A model generated the notes under the pieces. The model was not told the origin of the DNA and did not search any database. It saw nothing but the letters and a program-made list of their open reading frames with translations. The position numbers and the translations under genes were made by a program. A DNA stretch of 64,000 nucleotides from Paraburkholderia tagetis (GTDB lineage Bacteria; Pseudomonadota; Gammaproteobacteria; Burkholderiales; Burkholderiaceae), in NCBI RefSeq assembly GCF_022213065.1, contig NZ_JAKLJA010000001.1, positions 124,001 through 188,000 of the forward strand, given 5' to 3'. This document shows positions 45,330-54,460 of the stretch, piece by piece (positions within the stretch are counted from its first letter, which is position 1; each line of letters begins with the position of its first letter).

Positions 45330-46460
45330 TCAAATTTTATCAAATGGGGGGCGGCTGGCTCCGTTTCGGCCGGAAAGCCCTGCTGGTGGGCTGACCAGTG
45401 GGCTGGCCGGCGGACTGGCTGATGGGCTGGCTGACTGGCCGGCGCTTTCGGCTGGCGGGGCGTTGCGCGCGGTCGCGGGCGCCGCAACGAGTGCGTCGCG
45501 CAGCGTCGTCCAGCGCAATTGCGCGTTCGCGGCGGCGCGCAGCACCTCGGGCAGCGCATCCAGCACCACGGGCCGGCCGTTCGGGCCGCGTGCGGCGTGA
45601 CCGTCGTGCACGAGCAGGATGTCGCGCGGCGCGAGACCGTGCAGCAGGCGCTGTGCGACCCTGCGGGCGTCCTGCTCGCGCGTGTCGAAGCCGCGCCGCG
45701 TCCAACTCGCGAGTTGCAGGCCGAGCCCGCAAAGCACCGGCTCGAGAAACGGATTGCGCAGGCCCGCCGGGGCGCGGAAAAAGAGCGGGCGCGTGCCGCT
45801 GATCTCGGTGAGCGTGCGCTGCGCGGCTTCGATCTCGCGCCGCAGCGCGCCCGGCCCCGAGAGCGAGAAGGTGTGCCGGTGCTGCTGGCTGTGGTTCTCG
45901 ACCGCGTGGCCGCGCGCGACGATCTCCTCCACGCAACGCGGGTGCCGCCGCGCCAGATCGCCGATGCAGAAGAACGTCGCGCGTGCGCCGTACTGGTCGA
46001 GCAGGTCGAGCACGCGCGGCGTGACCTCGGGGTCGGGGCCGTCGTCGATGGTGAGCGCGATGCGGCGGTCGGTGCCGTCATTCGTTTTATCGGGCTGGCG
46101 CGGCGTCTCTGGCGCCGATGCGCTCGCCGGATTGCTCGCTTGATTGTCCGCCTGATTGCCTGCCTGATTGCCTGCCTGATTGCCTGCCTGATCGGGCCGC
46201 CCGGACATTTCGGGCAGGCGCGTCCAGTTGGGGCCGAGCAGCGCGCTCTTCGGCCAGAGTCCCGCCGCCGTGAGCGCGAGGTGCGAGGCGACCACGCCGC
46301 CCGCCGCCCACGGCCACGTCGACGGCTGGGCCAGCAGCGCCGCCGCCGCGCCCGCGTGCAGCGCCACCGAGCCTGCGATCAGCGGCGTGGGCTTCCAGCG
46401 GCGCTCGGCGCCCGGCTCGGAAGCACCGGTTTGCGATGCAAGCGACGAAGGCGTGTTCAT
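45330..46460 (-). CDS. Membrane-bound polysaccharide deacetylase (NodB domain)
   Basis: A 376-aa protein. Two hydrophobic segments (about 28-46 and 52-70), a linker of QAGN units (12-bp repeat), then a NodB homology domain from about residue 133. Metal/catalytic residues: Asp139-Asp140 (LTIDDGPDPE), His190 and His194 (ENHSQQH), then FFRAPAGLRNPF and LVHDGH. Such enzymes remove acetyl groups from N-acetylated sugars. In a pigment cluster it may act on the glycan or lipid to which the polyene is attached; this is inference. The start overlaps the MMPL stop by 4 nt. The Ser/Pro-rich tail (ASPSASPPASPLVSPPAG) is likely disordered. Confidence 0.8.
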   Translation of the reverse strand: MNTPSSLASQTGASEPGAERRWKPTPLIAGSVALHAGAAAALLAQPSTWPWAAGGVVASHLALTAAGLWPKSALLGPNWTRLPEMSGRPDQAGNQAGNQAGNQADNQASNPASASAPETPRQPDKTNDGTDRRIALTIDDGPDPEVTPRVLDLLDQYGARATFFCIGDLARRHPRCVEEIVARGHAVENHSQQHRHTFSLSGPGALRREIEAAQRTLTEISGTRPLFFRAPAGLRNPFLEPVLCGLGLQLASWTRRGFDTREQDARRVAQRLLHGLAPRDILLVHDGHAARGPNGRPVVLDALPEVLRAAANAQLRWTTLRDALVAAPATARNAPPAESAGQSASPSASPPASPLVSPPAGLSGRNGASRPPFDKI

Positions 46461-49405
46461 GCGCGCCCTCCCTTGTGGCCGGGCAGGGCGGTATCGGTGG
46501 TGCCTGGCTGCGGTGCAGGCCGTGCCTGCGTGTTCATAGGCGTCTTTCCTTGTGGCTGAGGAGGCGCGTCGTCGGCGGCGGCGCTTGTGCTCGCGTGCGC
46601 GGCACGCGATGCACGCGGTGCACGCGGTGCAAGAATCGCGGCGAAGGCGAGCGCGAGCATCGCGCCCGGGCCGACCGTGAGCCCGAAGGTTTCGAGCAGC
46701 GGCACGCGCGAGAGCGCGAGCAGGCCGAAGCCCGCGACCGTGGCGAGATTGGCGACAAGCAGCGAGACGAGCGTCTGGGGCGTGATCTGCGGTGCGTCCG
46801 TCTGCTTGCCCGTCCGTTCGTCCGCCGGTTTGTCCGTTGATTTGTTCGCCGATTTGTCCGCTGACTTGTCCGCCGCGCCGGCTCCGGGCTTGCAGAAGAA
46901 CAGCGCATAGTTCGAGCCTACCGCCACGATCAGCAGCATGCCGACCAGATGCAGGATCGTCATCGGCACGCCCGCGAGCGCGAAGCCCGCGGCCACCACC
47001 AGCACCGCCGCGACGAGCGGCGCGAGCGCGCGCGCCGCGAGCAGCGGCGAGCGCAGCGCGATCGTCAGCAGCACGGCGATAGCAGCGAATCCCGCAAGCG
47101 AGAGGCGGATGTCCTCGCGGACGTAGTTCACGTAGAGGCGGTCGGCCTCGGCTTTCAGGTCGACGAACAGCGCGCCGGGCACGCCCGCGCGCGCGACGGC
47201 GGCGCTGATTGGCTCGGTGTCGAGGCTCGGACCGCTGGCGGACGCGACGCTGGCTGCCTGGGGCGCCGAGAGATTCGCTGCGCGATTTGCTTCATGAGTC
47301 GCTTCATGGGTCGCTCCATGATTCGCGTCGGGGCCGGACGCCGCAGCGGGGCTATCCGCAGCCTGCGCCGCTTGCGGAGTCGCCGTCGCACCGGCGCCCG
47401 CAGGCGCGCGCAGCGCGAGCATCGCGCTCCAGCGGCCGTCCCGCCTGGTCAGCAGGGCGTCGACGGCCAGCGCCATCGAGGTGCCGCGCAGGTCCGCGCG
47501 CGTGATCAAGGGCGCCTTGCGCGCCGCTTCGACATCGGCGACGAACGGCGCGAAGACCTCGGGCTTGATGCCGACAGGCTGATCGGCGACGGCCTTGTCC
47601 ATGCGCGCAGTAAGCTCGGCGGCGTCGGGCAGGCTCGCGAGGCGCGCGCGCTGCGCGGCGTCGCTCGGCAGATAGCGCGCGGGGCTTTCGAAGCCCGCGA
47701 GCACGCCCTGATCGACGAGCGGCTGTAGCTGCGCGCCGACCTTCTCCGCGCCTTCGAGCGCGGCTTGCTCATTCGCGGCGGGAATCTCCACCAGATAGCG
47801 CACGTCGGGCGCGCCCACATCGGCGCGCAGCCGCGCGTCCAGCGCCTGGCTGGCCGCCGGGACCGGGCTCAGCGAGGACAGCTCGCGGCTCCACAGGCCG
47901 CCCCGATGCAGCGCGAGCACCGCGACGGCGGTCAGCGCCAGTGCCGCGAGCGGCCAGCGCAGACGCGGCGCGGCCTGGGCGGCCCGGGCGAGCCAGGCGC
48001 CGATGCGCGAGACGTCGCGAATCGCCACGGCGCCGCCTTGCAGGCGCGGCAGCACGAAGCGCGTGACGAGCGCCGCCGTCACGAGGCCCGCGATCGAATA
48101 GGCGCCCAGTTGCACGAGACCCGGGAAGCCCGAGAACAGCATCGAGGCGAAACCGCATACCGAAGTGAGCACGCCGAGGCGGATCGTCGGCCACCACGCG
48201 GCGACCCAGGCGCGCACGGTGTCGCGCGCGGGCGAGTTGCGGGAGTCGAGCGGGCCGAGCGCGTTGGAACAGGCCGGCGCGGATTGCACGAACAGATAGA
48301 TCGAGTAATCGACCGCCTCGCCGATCAGCGTCGTGCCGAAGCCGAGCGTGAGCCCCTGGACCGTGCCGAACACGAGACTCACCGCCGCGATGCCCGCGGC
48401 CACGCCCGAGAGCACGGGCACGAGGCCGAGCGCGAGTGTGCGCGGCGAGCGGTAGAGCGTGAGCAGCAGCGCGACGATCAGTACGAGGCTCAAGGCCGAA
48501 ATGCGCTCGACGTCGTGGCGGATCGCGTCGCGCGTGTCCACCGAGAACACGCCGGGGCCGGTCATCTCCAGCCGATATGTCGTGGCGGCGGACGCCTTGG
48601 GCAGCGCGCGCGTGGCCGCGTCGAAGGCGTGGCGTATGGCGTCGATGGCGCGCGCCTGGGCGTCGGTATCAGAGCCCGCGGCGGCCGTCTGCGCGACCAG
48701 CACGGCGCGCGTGCCGTCGCGCGAGGCCCAGACGCCGTCGATGCTCTGTGGCTGTGCGGCGCTGTCCAGTTCGCCGACCAGGGCGGCGACTTCGCCGGTC
48801 GGATCGTGCGGCAGCAAGTCCTTGGCGACGAGGCCCGCCGACGAACTCAGCAAATCGAGGCTCTCGCCCAGCGCCTCATGCAGGCCCGCAGCCGTGAAGC
48901 GCTGCGGCGTGACCGACGGACTCAGCGCGTAGCGATGCGCGAACACGAATTGCTGGTCGCGCGCGTCGTTCACGGCCTCGCCGTTGTGGACCGCAGCGAA
49001 CTGCGGGTCGGCGCGCAGCGTGGCCGCGACTTGCCGCGAGAGTTGCGCGCGTGTGGCCGTCTCGCCGCTGTTGTTCGCGTGGTTGTCGGCGTGGTTGTTG
49101 GCGTTGTTATTGGCGTTGTTATTGGCGCCGGTGTTGCTGCCGGCGTTAGGGCCGTCCCCGGCGATGGCGACGAGAATCAGCCGCGAGACGAGGCCGTCGC
49201 GCAGTTGATCGACGAGCACACGCTGGCCGGCGCTTGGCGAGCGCGGCAGGAAGGCGGAGAGGTCGGTGCTGAAATGGGCGCGCGCGATGGTTCCCGCGCA
49301 CGCGACGAGGAACAGCAGCCATACGAGCACGGCGTGGCGCTGCAGCGCATGGGCGAGCGCGCGCAAGCCTCGGGTTGGCGGCGTGGGCCGGGTCGGGTCG
49401 TTCAT
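46457..49405 (-). CDS. MMPL/RND-type exporter
   Basis: A 982-aa inner-membrane protein with the RND/MMPL plan: one helix (about 27-45), a large periplasmic loop, five helices (from ISALSLVLIVALLLTLYRSP), a second set of helix, loop and helices. GFGTTLIGEAVDYSIYLFV is the family's TM4 core, with the Asp of the proton path. In aryl polyene clusters the MMPL gene is thought to move the lipid-linked polyene towards the outer membrane with the LolA-like carrier encoded just upstream. Low-complexity inserts occur in both loops (Asn/Ala/His repeat near 49070-49133; Ala-Asp-Lys-Ser repeat near 46819-46882). Confidence 0.87.
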   Translation of the reverse strand: MNDPTRPTPPTRGLRALAHALQRHAVLVWLLFLVACAGTIARAHFSTDLSAFLPRSPSAGQRVLVDQLRDGLVSRLILVAIAGDGPNAGSNTGANNNANNNANNHADNHANNSGETATRAQLSRQVAATLRADPQFAAVHNGEAVNDARDQQFVFAHRYALSPSVTPQRFTAAGLHEALGESLDLLSSSAGLVAKDLLPHDPTGEVAALVGELDSAAQPQSIDGVWASRDGTRAVLVAQTAAAGSDTDAQARAIDAIRHAFDAATRALPKASAATTYRLEMTGPGVFSVDTRDAIRHDVERISALSLVLIVALLLTLYRSPRTLALGLVPVLSGVAAGIAAVSLVFGTVQGLTLGFGTTLIGEAVDYSIYLFVQSAPACSNALGPLDSRNSPARDTVRAWVAAWWPTIRLGVLTSVCGFASMLFSGFPGLVQLGAYSIAGLVTAALVTRFVLPRLQGGAVAIRDVSRIGAWLARAAQAAPRLRWPLAALALTAVAVLALHRGGLWSRELSSLSPVPAASQALDARLRADVGAPDVRYLVEIPAANEQAALEGAEKVGAQLQPLVDQGVLAGFESPARYLPSDAAQRARLASLPDAAELTARMDKAVADQPVGIKPEVFAPFVADVEAARKAPLITRADLRGTSMALAVDALLTRRDGRWSAMLALRAPAGAGATATPQAAQAADSPAAASGPDANHGATHEATHEANRAANLSAPQAASVASASGPSLDTEPISAAVARAGVPGALFVDLKAEADRLYVNYVREDIRLSLAGFAAIAVLLTIALRSPLLAARALAPLVAAVLVVAAGFALAGVPMTILHLVGMLLIVAVGSNYALFFCKPGAGAADKSADKSANKSTDKPADERTGKQTDAPQITPQTLVSLLVANLATVAGFGLLALSRVPLLETFGLTVGPGAMLALAFAAILAPRAPRASRAAHASTSAAADDAPPQPQGKTPMNTQARPAPQPGTTDTALPGHKGGRA

Positions 49406-49430
49406 GCGCGCTGCTACCCGCGTGGACGGC

Positions 49431-50282
49431 TCAGTTCGCCGCTGCCGATGCAGCCAGCGGGCGCAGGCGCATCAGCGAGTGATCGCCGCTCGCCTGCTGG
49501 ATCGCCACGCTGCGCAGCGCGTCGCCCGTGCCTTCGAGCGTGATCGCGCTCACCGACTTGAGCATGCGCGAATCGCGCGGCGTGAGCGTGAGCGTCCAGT
49601 TCTGCCCGCTGCCGGCGAGCGCGACCTGATACGTCTCTTCGAGCGCGAGCCGGTTGCCCGTGAGCGTCGCGCGGATGCTCTCGATGAACGCGCCCAGCTC
49701 CGGATAGCGCGCGAGCGCGAGCGTGTACTTGTGGTTGTTGCGCTCGACGGTGAGCATGTCGCCGTCCACCACGAGGTGCTCGGGCTTGGGCTTGAGCGTG
49801 TTTTTCTCGAGATGGTCGGGCGCGACGAACACCAGTTCGCCCGACGACTCGATGGGCTGCGAGGCGATCGCGAGGTACTTGGTTTCCGTGAACGCGGCGC
49901 GGCCCGACTTGTGCTGGGCGAGCGTGGCCATGAGGCGCTCGAGCGTCCAGGCGGCGGCGGGCGTGGCCGCAGGCGCGGCGGTTTCGGCGGCTTGCGCCTC
50001 GGCGCTGGGTGCGAGCGCGAGCGCGAACGTGATCAGGGCGCAGGCGCTCAGCGTGCATGCGGCGATGGAGCGGGAAACAGTGAGAGAAGCGGCGCGTGCG
50101 ACGGGGCGAACAGCGGGGCGAACAGCGGCGCGAACCACGGCGCGAACCACGGCGCGAACCACGGCGCGAACCACGGCGCGAACCACGGCGCGAACCACGG
50201 CGCGAACCACGGCGCGGCGCGAAGGCCGCTCACCGCCGGACAGGCAAGCGATCGTGCGAGTGAAACGGCGGATGGCGCTCAT
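49431..50282 (-). CDS. LolA-like outer-membrane lipoprotein-carrier protein
   Basis: A 283-aa frame. The LolA-type fold is in the C-terminal 180 residues (LMATLAQHKSGRAAFTETKY; SSGELVFVAPDHLEKNTLKP; VERNNHKYTLALARYPELGA). A signal peptide-like segment (LSACALITFALALAPSAEAQ) lies only at about residue 75, behind an odd N-terminus with seven VVRA units. A start inside the repeat is possible, as each unit carries a GTG codon. ATG 50282 overlaps the acyltransferase stop by 4 nt. Its predicted role is periplasmic transfer of the hydrophobic product, together with the MMPL exporter encoded 25 bp downstream. Confidence 0.75.
   Translation of the reverse strand: MSAIRRFTRTIACLSGGERPSRRAVVRAVVRAVVRAVVRAVVRAVVRAVVRAAVRPAVRPVARAASLTVSRSIAACTLSACALITFALALAPSAEAQAAETAAPAATPAAAWTLERLMATLAQHKSGRAAFTETKYLAIASQPIESSGELVFVAPDHLEKNTLKPKPEHLVVDGDMLTVERNNHKYTLALARYPELGAFIESIRATLTGNRLALEETYQVALAGSGQNWTLTLTPRDSRMLKSVSAITLEGTGDALRSVAIQQASGDHSLMRLRPLAASAAAN
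50127..50210 (-). repeat. Seven perfect 12-bp repeats (VVRA) in the LolA-like gene
   Basis: GGCGCGAACCAC is repeated seven times without a change at 50127, 50139, 50151, 50163, 50175, 50187 and 50199. On the minus strand each unit is GTG GTT CGC GCC. Degenerate copies continue to the left (to about 50100). Perfect identity implies very recent expansion. Each unit contains a potential GTG start codon. Confidence 0.95.
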
Positions 50283-51457
50283 GCGTCGGAAGTCTCCCGG
50301 GCAGTAAGGCTGGCGTGCGGCGCCTCGCTGCGGCGCGCGCGGGCTGCATCGGCGCGTTTCGTCGCGTAGGCATTCCTTGCGACGCGCGCGGCGAGGTCCG
50401 CGTGCTGCGGCGCACGTGCTGCTTCTGCCGCTTCTGCCGTCTGTGCCGTCTGTGCCGTTTGTGCCGTTTGTGCCGTCTGTGCCGGTCCGGCCGCCTGCGC
50501 GGTTTGTGCTGTTCGTGCCGTTTGTGCCGTCTGCACAGTTTGTGCGGCTCGCGCGGTCTGCCAGAAGTCGAAGTAGTTGAACCAGTTGTACGGCGCCACG
50601 CGGCAATGCCTGTCGAGCAGCGCCACATAGCGCGCGAGCGCCGCGTCGATGGCGGCCTGGCGCGACTCGCGCGGCGTGTGCGTGAAGTCGGCGACCATCT
50701 CGAAGTGCACGTCGTAGCGGTTGCCGCCGCGATACAGGCCCGTCATGAAGATCACCGGGCGCTTGAGCATGGCGGCCATATAGAGCGGCCCGAGCGGGAA
50801 GGCGGCGGGCTCGCCGAGAAACGCCATGCGGCGCATCGAGCCGGCGGAGCCGGCGAGCAGCGTGCGGTCGGCGAGCATGCCCACCATGCAGTTCTCGTCG
50901 AGCCGTTCGTTCACGCGCAGCATCGAGTCGATCTGCCCGAGCGGGATCACCTCGGGCTGCGCGGCCGGGTTCACGGCGGCGATCGTCGCGTTGATCTTGC
51001 GTGCGTTCTCCTCGAACATCGTCACGACCACGCGCATGTCGGGTCGCGTGCGGCCGAGCGCGCGCACCACTTCGAAGCTGCCCAGGTGGCCGCCCATCAG
51101 GAACGCGCCGCGTCCGTTCGCGAGCGCTTCGTCGACGAGCGTCTGCCCCTTCGGGCGAATGTCGAACAGATCGAAGCGATCGTTCATCAGATAGATGCGG
51201 TCGTGGATCGTCGTCGCGAAGGTGAGTACGTGCCGGTAGAGGTCGCTCCAGCCGGCGGGCCGGCCCAGCACGCGGCGCAAGTAGTCGCGCGAGGCGGTCC
51301 GCGCGCGCGGCGAGAACAGCACGTAGTAGATGGCGATCAGATGCAGCAGGCCGCGCGCGGCGGGGCGGCCGAGGCGCAGCGAAAGCCAGGTCATGGCGCG
51401 CAGCAGCCGCGCGCTGCCGCGCTCTTGACGCTGGGCCCAGTCGGTGCGCCTGGTCAT
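50279..51457 (-). CDS. LpxL/HtrB-like acyltransferase
   Basis: A 392-aa protein with an N-terminal hydrophobic segment (LLHLIAIYYVLFSPRAR) and an LPLAT acyltransferase domain. The catalytic His is in the HX4E motif GGHLGSFEVV, followed by RTLLAGSAGSMRRMAFLGEP and PLYMAAMLKRPVIFMTGLY. In aryl polyene clusters such enzymes probably join the polyene to a lipid or glycerol-type anchor. The C-terminal 90 residues are a Thr-Ala-Gln linker from 9-bp repeats (about 50437-50535) plus a disordered tail not expected in the family. It overlaps the ligase gene by 4 nt. Confidence 0.83.
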   Translation of the reverse strand: MTRRTDWAQRQERGSARLLRAMTWLSLRLGRPAARGLLHLIAIYYVLFSPRARTASRDYLRRVLGRPAGWSDLYRHVLTFATTIHDRIYLMNDRFDLFDIRPKGQTLVDEALANGRGAFLMGGHLGSFEVVRALGRTRPDMRVVVTMFEENARKINATIAAVNPAAQPEVIPLGQIDSMLRVNERLDENCMVGMLADRTLLAGSAGSMRRMAFLGEPAAFPLGPLYMAAMLKRPVIFMTGLYRGGNRYDVHFEMVADFTHTPRESRQAAIDAALARYVALLDRHCRVAPYNWFNYFDFWQTARAAQTVQTAQTARTAQTAQAAGPAQTAQTAQTAQTAQTAEAAEAARAPQHADLAARVARNAYATKRADAARARRSEAPHASLTARETSDA

Positions 51458-53589
51458 GGTTGCGGCCCTTCCTGCGAGAGTGCGCGAGCGGTGGCTGCGG
51501 TGGATTCAGCCGCCGTGGAGACGGCCGCCGTGGACATGGCCGCCGTGGAGACGGCCGACTCGGCGCTCGACTGCGCGCTCGACTGCGTGGAAGACTGCGC
51601 AACCGATGTCGCGATCGACAGCGTGCCGCTCGCGACGTTGCGCTCGCCTGCGCGCACGGTGAAACGGATCGCTCCGCCCGCCGCCGCGTCGAAGGCGAGG
51701 TCGAGCGCCTCGCCGGGCCGGGCCGGGCTCAGGAACTTCGCGGCGCTCAGGCGCCAGGCTTGCAGCGGGCGGTTCATGGCCGCGCCGATGGCGTCGATGG
51801 CGTGGTCGAGCAGCACGACGCCAGGCACGACCGGATGACCCGGAAAGTGACCCGGCAGCGCGGGGTGATCGGCGGGAATCGTGAAGGAAAGCGCGGCTGC
51901 CATGTTGCCGGCTTCCGCCGTGGCTGGCTTCTGCGTTGCGCGGTCGCCGCTTGCTTGCGCAGCCGCAGGGGTCTCGGGCGCACCCTGCGTATGCTGCGCG
52001 ACCAGCGCGGCGAGCACCTCGTGCGGGAGCTTGCCGGTCTCGTTGCGCGGCAGCGACTCGACGAAGACGAGCGGGCGCGGCATGAACGCGGCGTCGATGC
52101 GCTCGCGCAGTGCGCGCTGCACGCTGGCGGCGCTGAGCGTGGGGGCGACCACGAGCGCGACGAGGCGCGTGACCGTTCCCATGCCTGCATGATCGGGGTG
52201 ATCGGCGTGATCCCCGCCCTCGGCCGCATGGGCGCCGCCGTTGGCGGGCGCGGCAAGGCCAGGCACAACGCCGGGCACAACGCCTGGCATGAAGAACACG
52301 CCGTCGGTCACGCCGGGGATCGCGTTGAGCTGATGATTCAGGTATGCGAGCGAGGTCCGCTTGCCCGCGATGTTGATGAGATCCGCCTTGCGCCCGTGCA
52401 GCAGGAAGCGGTGCGCGTCGAGCAGTTCGAGCGCGTCGCCCATCGGCACCGGCTCTTCCACGTGACCGCCCGAGACCCAGACCGTTGGTCCTTCGTCGCT
52501 ATCGTCGCTATCGTGACTATCGTTGCCGGCGGGCGCGCGCGCCTCCATGCGGATGCGCGGGAACAGCGCCCAGGTCGCGCCCAGCGCGGTGCGGCGCGTC
52601 GCGATCTGGCCCGTTTCGGTGCTGCCGTAGATCTCCACGAGCGGCGCGTGCAGGCGCGCCTCGGCCTCGCACGCGAGCTTTTCCGCGAGCGGCGCGGTTG
52701 CGCAGAGCACGAGCGCCGCGTCCGGCAGCGCCACATCGGTCGCGAGCAGCGCGCGCAGGTGGATGGGCGAGGTCACGAGCACGCGCGGCTGCGGCACGGC
52801 CTCCAGCTCGGCGCGGATGTCGACGGGATAGAACGGCTGGCGGTTGCTGAACGCGAGACCGCCGATCAGCGCGAGCAGCACCGTCGATTCGAAACCGTAC
52901 ATGTGCTGCGCGGGCACCGTGCCGATCAGCGTATGCGGGCTGGCGGGCGCATCGGCCTTGGCCCTGGCTTCTTCGGCTTCGGGGCGTGCTTTGGCATCGC
53001 CTTCGGCGGACGTATCGAGCAGCCCGAGGCGCTCGGCCGCCGCGCGCACGTTGGCCACGAGAAAGCCCCAGGTCTTGCGATGCGGCACCGGCGCGCCGGT
53101 CGAGCCCGAGGTGAAGACGTAGGCCATGATGCGCGCCGCGTCGATCTGCGGCACTTCGAAGGGGGCGTCGTCGTCGACGTTGTCGCTGGAATCGGCGCTG
53201 CAATTGTCGCCAGAATCGGCGCTTCGCCGGGCGTTGGCTGCAGTGGCCGGCTCAGCCTCGGGATAGCGAAAGCGCGGCAGGTCGATCGTGCAATCGGCGG
53301 TGTCGTGCAGGCAGAACGCGTCGGGCGCGAACGAGGCGAGCTGGCGGACCATCTCCGGCGTATGCGTGGACGGCAGCAGGCTGATGCGGCCCGCGACGAG
53401 CGCCGCGCACAGGCTCACCGCGAAGCGGTAGCGGTCGCGGCAGACGTTGAACACGTGGCCGCCCGGCGGCAGCGCGGCCGCGACCCGCGCGACCTCGGCG
53501 AGGAACGCGCGCACCGTGACCGGCGAGCCGTCGCGCCAGGCAATGACCTGGCGGGGCGAAGCGTGAAAAACCAGCGGATGAGTCGACAT
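51454..53589 (-). CDS. Fusion of AMP-forming acyl/aryl ligase and FabZ-like dehydratase
   Basis: A 711-aa protein. Residues 1-about 510 are an ANL adenylating enzyme: P-loop YVFTSGSTGAPVPHRKTW, IYGSTETGQIATRR, HGRKADLINIAGKRTS and the C-terminal catalytic Lys in PRNETGKLPHEVL. Residues from about 560 are a hotdog domain with the FabZ-type motif HPALPGHFPGHPVVPGVVLL. The ligase likely activates an aryl acid (hydroxybenzoate from the chorismatase) for the ACP; the hotdog part may dehydrate the chain. In many related clusters these are separate genes. The start is ATG 53589; ATG 53658, overlapping the previous stop as ATGAGTGA, is possible. Ser/Thr/Ala repeats fill the tail. Confidence 0.85.
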   Translation of the reverse strand: MSTHPLVFHASPRQVIAWRDGSPVTVRAFLAEVARVAAALPPGGHVFNVCRDRYRFAVSLCAALVAGRISLLPSTHTPEMVRQLASFAPDAFCLHDTADCTIDLPRFRYPEAEPATAANARRSADSGDNCSADSSDNVDDDAPFEVPQIDAARIMAYVFTSGSTGAPVPHRKTWGFLVANVRAAAERLGLLDTSAEGDAKARPEAEEARAKADAPASPHTLIGTVPAQHMYGFESTVLLALIGGLAFSNRQPFYPVDIRAELEAVPQPRVLVTSPIHLRALLATDVALPDAALVLCATAPLAEKLACEAEARLHAPLVEIYGSTETGQIATRRTALGATWALFPRIRMEARAPAGNDSHDSDDSDEGPTVWVSGGHVEEPVPMGDALELLDAHRFLLHGRKADLINIAGKRTSLAYLNHQLNAIPGVTDGVFFMPGVVPGVVPGLAAPANGGAHAAEGGDHADHPDHAGMGTVTRLVALVVAPTLSAASVQRALRERIDAAFMPRPLVFVESLPRNETGKLPHEVLAALVAQHTQGAPETPAAAQASGDRATQKPATAEAGNMAAALSFTIPADHPALPGHFPGHPVVPGVVLLDHAIDAIGAAMNRPLQAWRLSAAKFLSPARPGEALDLAFDAAAGGAIRFTVRAGERNVASGTLSIATSVAQSSTQSSAQSSAESAVSTAAMSTAAVSTAAESTAATARALSQEGPQP

Positions 53590-53650
53590 AACTTCAGTTG
53601 AAACGGAATCAGGGGGCGGCGATGCAGCGCGCCGCCAGTCATGCATGGCT

Positions 53651-54460
53651 TCACTCATGGCACACGTTGGCCGTCCGGCTCGTGGCCCGGCTCACGTGGC
53701 TCACGTGGCCTACGTGGCCTACGTGGCTCACCTTCGCGCGATCGTTCGGTGCAACCGCAATCGCAGCCGGGCAGCACGCACCGTTCGTATGGCTGGCGTG
53801 GCCGGCTGGCGCGCTCGCGTGGTCCTGAGCCGACGACTGCCGGTACGCGCGGACCGCAGCGAGAATGCCGGCGCGCGGTTCGTCGGGCAGCGCAAAGCGG
53901 CGGCACACGTACTCGGCGACGAACATCGCGCCCACCAGCGGCAGCGCCAGATAATTGGCGAAGGTCGCCCACGCGACGATCGGCGCGACGGCGAACAACA
54001 GCGTCGAAACCGCGGCGATGGCGACGAAGAACGCCGTCCACGCCACAGTGACCTGCCGCGTGTAGCGCGCGATGGCCGGCGTGAGCGAGCGGTGGATCAT
54101 CGTCGCGAACTGCGTACAGAGCGGCACGTGCGGACTCGCGAGCGTGCGGCCGAACACCAGCGCCATGCCGAGGTTGAAGCTCACATGCTCGACGTACAGG
54201 CCCCATTCGAAATGACGAGCAAGCGGCGTGCGCGCGGCCCAGAGCGCGGCGAGCACGAGCGCCCAGAGCGGCAGCAGCCAGCCCCGGCGCGGCGAACGGG
54301 CTGCCGCGGCCAGCGCAATGGCCAGCGGCGGCAGCAGCGCCATGACCAGACCGAGGCCGTGCTCGTTGGGTGTGGCTACCGCGTGATGGGCCAGCATCTG
54401 GTACGTGGTCACCGTTGCGAGCGCAAGCGCTGCGCGCGCGAAGCCTGCGAGCGTGCTCAT
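53651..54460 (-). CDS. COG4648-type membrane protein, first gene of the minus arm
   Basis: A 269-aa inner-membrane protein with about six hydrophobic segments (LGLVMALLPPLAIALAAAAR; WLLPLWALVLAALWAA; VAWTAFFVAIAAVSTLLFAV; ANYLALPLVGAMFVAEYV). The polar stretch HVSFNLGMALVFGRTL between them is characteristic of the COG4648 proteins found in aryl polyene clusters; its role is unknown, perhaps a membrane scaffold or lipid handling. ATG 54460 has the near-perfect site GGAGGAGGACC. The tail is a disordered HVGHVSHV-type repeat (9-bp units at 53692-53732). Confidence 0.78.
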   Translation of the reverse strand: MSTLAGFARAALALATVTTYQMLAHHAVATPNEHGLGLVMALLPPLAIALAAAARSPRRGWLLPLWALVLAALWAARTPLARHFEWGLYVEHVSFNLGMALVFGRTLASPHVPLCTQFATMIHRSLTPAIARYTRQVTVAWTAFFVAIAAVSTLLFAVAPIVAWATFANYLALPLVGAMFVAEYVCRRFALPDEPRAGILAAVRAYRQSSAQDHASAPAGHASHTNGACCPAAIAVAPNDRAKVSHVGHVGHVSHVSRATSRTANVCHE

